From assembly GCF_015706575.1 (NCBI RefSeq), contig NW_024037063.1, positions 21,080,927 to 21,144,926 of the forward strand: a stretch of DNA of 64,000 nucleotides, in the 5' to 3' direction. The notes below the pieces were generated by a model. The model was not told where the DNA came from. It did not search any database and worked only from the letters and a program-made list of their open reading frames with translations. Source of the DNA: Patiria miniata. Its lineage: Eukaryota; Echinodermata; Asteroidea; Valvatida; Asterinidae. The position numbers and the translations under genes are program-made. Every line of letters begins with the position of its first letter. Positions within the stretch are counted from its first letter, which is position 1. Shown one piece after another: positions 60,201-64,000 of this stretch.

Positions 60201-63200
60201 CAAAGAATATCATGTCATTGCTTCTGGCAATTTTTGTACGCTGCAGCTGTTGAAATACTGAAGCGTCTGCCTGGTGTGACATCACAGTTTTGCTTATGTT
60301 CATGTCTATGAAAAGGCCCGATATCACAATGACAAAAGGAAGTCTCAATAGAATATTTTTTTTAATTTCCGTTGATTTTCAAAGCCGCCCCTGTTTCTGT
60401 TCGTCTCCTACCAAAGCGTGCACACGCCTCTGCAAGTGCCGGCCGAGTATGAGGCCCAGTACTCGGACAAGATACCCGATACCAAACGCCTGAAGTATGC
60501 GGCCATGTTGAGTGTGGTCGATGAGGGCGTGCTGAATATCACCCGGGCTCTCCGAAGCAATGGCCTGTGGAAAAACACACTTCTTATTTTCTCAACCGGT
60601 GAGGAATTTTTTTTTTTTTTTTATTTCTAGTAATGAAACCAATGATTCGCAAATAGCGCCCTAGGAACTGTAGCTTGCAAGCCTGAAGAAACCTGTAGAG
60701 AGAAGACAATGAGAAGAATTGACAGTTTTAGAGGTGGGAGGAAAACCCCAGAAGAAAATTTTGGAGGAACCAACAGAATCAGTCGCTACTGAAAACGCAA
60801 TTCACACATGAACCAGAGTTGGAATCGAAGCTGGGACATAGCGCGGAAGGTGAGGCTAGTACCACTGCGACATCCAGACTCCCCTAATATAAGAGCGTTT
60901 CTTGGTTCTAGGTTGTTCATGATCTCCTAAATACTCCGCGTGGGAGTTTATACAGGAAACCAGAAACACCGGGCAAACCCCTGCTCTTAGCGATAAGTGT
61001 CACTGGGTTCTTTTACGTGCATTGGATTACACAACACACGGGACCTACAGCTTTACGTCCCATCCGAAGGACGAAGCAATAATGGTTAAGTGCCTTGCTC
61101 AAGGGCACAAGTGTCCACCCGGCGGGCTCGAACCCACGCCACTGTTGCCTCTGAAACATCAGAGCATGAGTCCGGTGTTCTAAACCGCTAGGCCATGACA
61201 CTCGTGATGTACTATACAGGGCGCCACTAAGAGGAAATCACAGAGAAGCCAGTTTCGCAGTGCATTATGGGCAAAAAGGGACATCAATATCGGTCTGCTG
61301 ATTGGATTGCTGAGCACCAGATAAACGTAAACGACTCATCTTTGTATATTTGGTGCCTTCCAACGTAGTGATGATGAGTTAAATTCACGATTAGGCCTAC
61401 ATGGGAATGGCTCCTCATCTTGTTAACGAACTGTAACGAACCAGGCAAATTAAAACCAAACAAATAAATAAACAAACGAACAAACAACCCAACAATCATC
61501 AGCAACAGACAAAAAAACAATACGCTGTTAAATGATACTTCGTTGATTAGCTCAGATGCGGTTCGGCATAGTAGAATAGAGAGAAAGCTGATATATTAGC
61601 CTATTTTAGATATGGCGGACACAAGTGGAGGGCTTTGTTTGGTTTGGGTAAATACAACAGACTTTACCCAAATCAAACAGCGCCCACATATTGTGTCTGT
61701 CATATGTTAATTAGGCAAATCGACTTTCCTCGTATTTTCCAAGCAAACTTCACTCAAGATCTTCGCTTTTTATTATCATTTTCCGTCACTTACAGATAAC
61801 GGTGGTCGACCTCGTGCCGGCGGCATCAATTGGCCGTTACGTGGAGAAAAATCCTCTCTTTGGGAAGGAGGTGTTCGCGGCGTAGGATTTATCGCTGGTC
61901 CCGTCCTACCGAAATCCGTGCGGGGTACAATCAACACAGGACTGTGTCACGTGAGTGACTGGTTCCCAACATTGGTGAGAGGCGTGGCAAAGAAGCGATT
62001 AAACAATATCATGCCGCTAGATGGCGTCAACGTGTGGCGATCAATCAGGTTATTATATTCCACATTTATTGTATACATACATATACGTGATCTTACCAGA
62101 AATCTTACCAGTAAAAATCTTACCAGTAGAAATCTTACCAGTAGAAGTTTTACCAGTAGAAATGTTCCCAGGAGATATATCTTACCAGTAGAAATTTTAC
62201 TAGTAGAAATCTTGCAAGTGGAAATCTTACCAGTACAAACCTTGCCAGTAGAAATCTTACCAGTAGAAATCCTCCCCAAGTAGAAATCTTGCCAGTAGAA
62301 ATCCTACCTGTATAAATCTTACCAGTAGAAATCTTACCAGTAGAAATCATACAAGTAGAAGTCTTACCGGTAGATATTTTACCAGTATAAATATTCCCCG
62401 AGTATAAATATTCCCCGAGTAGAAATCTTACCAGTAGAAATCTTACCAGTAGAAATTTTACCAGTAGAAATCTTACCACTAGAAATCTTACCACTAGAAA
62501 TCTTACCACTAGAAATCTTACCACTAGAAATCTTACCACTAGAAATCTTACCTGTAGGGCCTATTCTGTGTAATTCATGTCAATTTAATAACAGTGCTGC
62601 TTCTAATCACTCTCGTATATTGAAAGGGAAATGATAATAATATTAATATCGGAGTCTTATATAGCGCACGTATATCTACCAACAATTAGGTACTCAAGGC
62701 GTTGGAAGTTATGTCTATTATTAAAGAAAGGTAAATAAGTTGGCATTCTTTTATTCGCTCGTGCCAATAGATCTATCCATGGGCGCAGGCGATCTTCTTT
62801 TTTTTCTTGCACTCCCATTGGCTCTTTTTTGAAAATGCATAAAACTGCTGCAAACTGCTCGCTGACTGGATGGACCTGAAATATGCAAATTAGATTAGAA
62901 GGCCTGGTATTTCAAACTTGAAAACTTTGTCTATTAGCGAAATGACATTGGTAAAGAAATAATACCCTATAAGGGACGCAAACACATATTACCGTGCACG
63001 ATTTGAGACAGAGGGATACCAAACAGTGTCTATACACCCAATACACACCTGTTTATCTAACACACACCACTTAGATATCGCAGAAGAATTCCTTAGATTA
63101 CGGGAACGCAATAACTAACACAAAAGAGGGAAGGGAGGGTGTTCCCTCTGTCGCATATCTTGCTTCAAATGTACAAACATTCATGGTGGAAGGAAAACAA

Positions 63201-63773
63201 AACAAAGCAAAGGAGGGATGAAGAGATGCCAAGTTGTCAAATGTCAAATGTTAACGCGCATACGATTGTGAACAATACTGTGTAATGTTAAGTAAAGTTA
63301 GGAAAAGTTAGGTAAAGTTAAGTAATGCTAAGTAATGCTAAGTAATGTTAAGTAATGTTAACTAACGTTAACTAATGTTAACTGATGTTAGCTTATGTTA
63401 GCTAATGGTAACTAATGTTAACTAATGTCAACTAATGTTAAGTAATGTTAACTAATGTTAACTAATGTTAACTAATAATGTTAATGTGTGACGTTATTAC
63501 AGACCAGGCTTATACATAAGTAACCTAGTTTATTAAACACGGTGAAATTTTTAGTCAAACAATGAAGTTTTGTCTCCGTGTTCTCGATGCACAGCCAAGG
63601 AAAGCCGTCGCCGCGAAAAGAGCTTCTTCACAACATCGATCCTTTACAGTCACCGGCTGAGTGGACGGAAACGGACGAACGGCTGTGGGGAAGACTAGAC
63701 GGCCTGGTCTTCAACGCAACAATCAGGGCGGCAATCAGAGTTGGCAATTGGAAACTTATCACCGGCCATGCAG
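54280..63773 (+). CDS. Arylsulfatase (ARSB-like), 3' end outside window
   Basis: Secreted or lysosomal sulfatase that removes sulfate esters, probably from glycosaminoglycans. Six exons: 54280-54630, 55463-55649, 59713-59876, 60385-60598, 61796-62048 and 63595-63773, all GT-AG with phases 0, 1, 0, 1, 2, 1 agreeing; about 449 residues so far. Exon 1 has a signal peptide ([18 protein letters not shown]), the metal-binding [14 protein letters not shown] and the formylglycine motif [13 protein letters not shown], whose Cys becomes the catalytic residue. Later come GKWHLGF (catalytic Lys and His), [12 protein letters not shown] (His), FSTGDNGG across a junction (metal Asp-Asn) and [12 protein letters not shown] with [13 protein letters not shown], which is typical of the ARSB/ARSI/ARSJ branch. 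All visible active-site residues are intact. Start at 54280 (gccATGG) is preferred to an upstream in-frame ATG at 54106 because it puts the signal peptide first. The donor after exon 5 (gttatt) is weak. Confidence 0.9.
55179..55308. mobile_element. MITE copy 2 of the 'gacctttNcatctgacgtca' family
   Basis: In intron 1 of the arylsulfatase gene; shares catctgacgtcacatctgagggc and gatgagggcgcac with 30089-30222. Non-coding, about 130 bp. Confidence 0.6.
55695..55740 (+). repeat. Two extra copies of the exon 2 end in intron 2
   Basis: The last 20 bases of arylsulfatase exon 2 (ggcttcgattcctacttgg) recur at about 55699-55718 and 55718-55738, each followed by ggg or gga rather than a working gtaag donor. 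Confidence 0.7.
55914..56205 (+). repeat. Direct repeat of about 90-100 bp in intron 2
   Basis: ttttgacagattttcagcta followed by ggcct and, after a variable part, ttcaatttaatggtagtaa and atattgatcttta occur at 55932-55995 and 56116-56202. The second copy has an extra segment of about 30 bp. Confidence 0.7.
57045..57775 (+). repeat. 11-bp minisatellite (aatcacaagtc)n, about 65 copies
   Basis: A long tandem array of aatcacaagtc with scattered variants (aatcgcaagtc, aatcccaagtc, attcacaagtc) fills part of intron 2 of the arylsulfatase gene. Larger blocks repeat internally (57245-57350 resembles 57437-57560), which indicates secondary duplications. Confidence 0.9.
60940..61200 (-). repeat. tRNA(Leu/Ser)-like SINE in arylsulfatase intron 4
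   Basis: On the minus strand a head with A box TGGCCTAGCGGTT (61195-61183) and B box GGTTCGAGCCC (61134-61124) is separated by a long spacer with a possible variable arm. The body runs through cttgagcaaggcactt, cttcggatgggacgtaaagc, tgtgttgtgtaatccaatgc and acgtaaaagaaccc. Confidence 0.8.
61610..61705. repeat. Imperfect hairpin (about 43-bp arms) in intron 4
   Basis: The segment 61610-61652 is largely complementary to 61663-61705 (tggtttgggtaaa versus tttacccaaatca, ggcggacaca versus tgtgtctgtc), with a 10-nt loop. Likely a small MITE. Confidence 0.6.
62095..62555 (+). repeat. 15-bp minisatellite (agtagaaatcttacc)n, about 30 copies
   Basis: Tandem units of 15 bp with variants (agtaga, actaga, agtata) occupy intron 5 directly after the weak donor of exon 5. 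Apparent open frames across it are repeat artefacts. Confidence 0.9.
63285..63485 (+). repeat. 10-bp minisatellite (aactaatgtt)n, about 19 copies
   Basis: Units of 10 bp (aagtaatgtt, aactaatgtt, agctaatggt) lie at the end of intron 5, about 110 bp before exon 6. Confidence 0.85.
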
Positions 63774-64000
63774 GTAAAATAATAAATAGTTACTCTTCCA
63801 GTTTTGAACAAAAAGGGAAGAGGTGCCTCTGTTTTTCCAAAGATGGCGGATTTTCCAAGATGGCGGATGGGTTCTCCATTTCTTCGATTCTTTTGCTGAT
63901 GACTTTATGCCCAAAGGAGCCGTCACCCTTTCTACGAGATTTTGAACTCCCAAACATAGTTATAAGTTTGTTGGAAACAAGTAAAAGGACAAACTTGATT

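Noticed and set aside
62150..62539. Long open frame on the minus strand with regular V/L/F/R-rich repeats
   Set aside because: It is the translation of a 15-bp minisatellite, which stays open because 15 is a multiple of three; no evidence of coding.

Overview
This window reads as nuclear DNA from an animal. Genes are split by GT-AG introns, intergenic space is long and AT-rich, and the gaps are full of short inverted-repeat transposons, tRNA-derived SINEs and minisatellites. The gene content is an expanded-type arylsulfatase, a chondroitin-type sulfotransferase, two tandem TRIM E3 ligases, two tandem immunoglobulin-domain receptors, a PAN plus 'farnesoic acid O-methyltransferase' domain protein and a cholinesterase-like carboxylesterase. 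Together with the repeat style this suggests a marine invertebrate deuterostome, most likely an echinoderm. That is inference; no species is assigned.

Layout. 65-2674 (minus): 5' half of a type-B carboxylesterase, running off the left edge, with a broken second copy of its first exon at about 3005-3330. 3340-7230: non-coding, with nested inverted-repeat elements. 7231-9469 (plus): two-exon secreted PAN/Methyltransf_FA protein. 9900-12660: a pile-up of MITEs, several with clear target-site duplications. 13561-16299 (minus): three-exon, small, secreted, cysteine-rich protein. 16600-26700: repeats and gene-poor sequence. 26710-29533 (plus): aminergic-type class A GPCR, with TM7 on its own exon. 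30536-31864 and 34204-35454 (minus): two intronless paralogous type I membrane proteins with two Ig-like domains. 37514-39256 and 41187-42956 (minus): two TRIM paralogues lying in a segmental tandem duplication of about 3.6 kb. 43750-50000: large fold-back and TA-flanked transposons, including a near-perfect 143-nt palindrome. 48967-52886 (plus): carbohydrate sulfotransferase spread over five visible exons, one of them a 28-nt microexon. 54280 to the right edge (plus): arylsulfatase B-like gene, six exons visible, 3' end missing, with three minisatellite arrays in its introns.

How the genes relate. There are no operons. The two Ig receptors and the two TRIMs form neighbouring tandem pairs on the same strand; both classes are commonly immune-related, so this may be a small defence-gene neighbourhood. 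The sulfotransferase and arylsulfatase are adjacent and act in opposite directions on sulfated polysaccharides (adding versus removing sulfate); whether that adjacency matters is unknown. Exon boundaries were deduced by eye from splice sites, reading-frame phase and family conservation.
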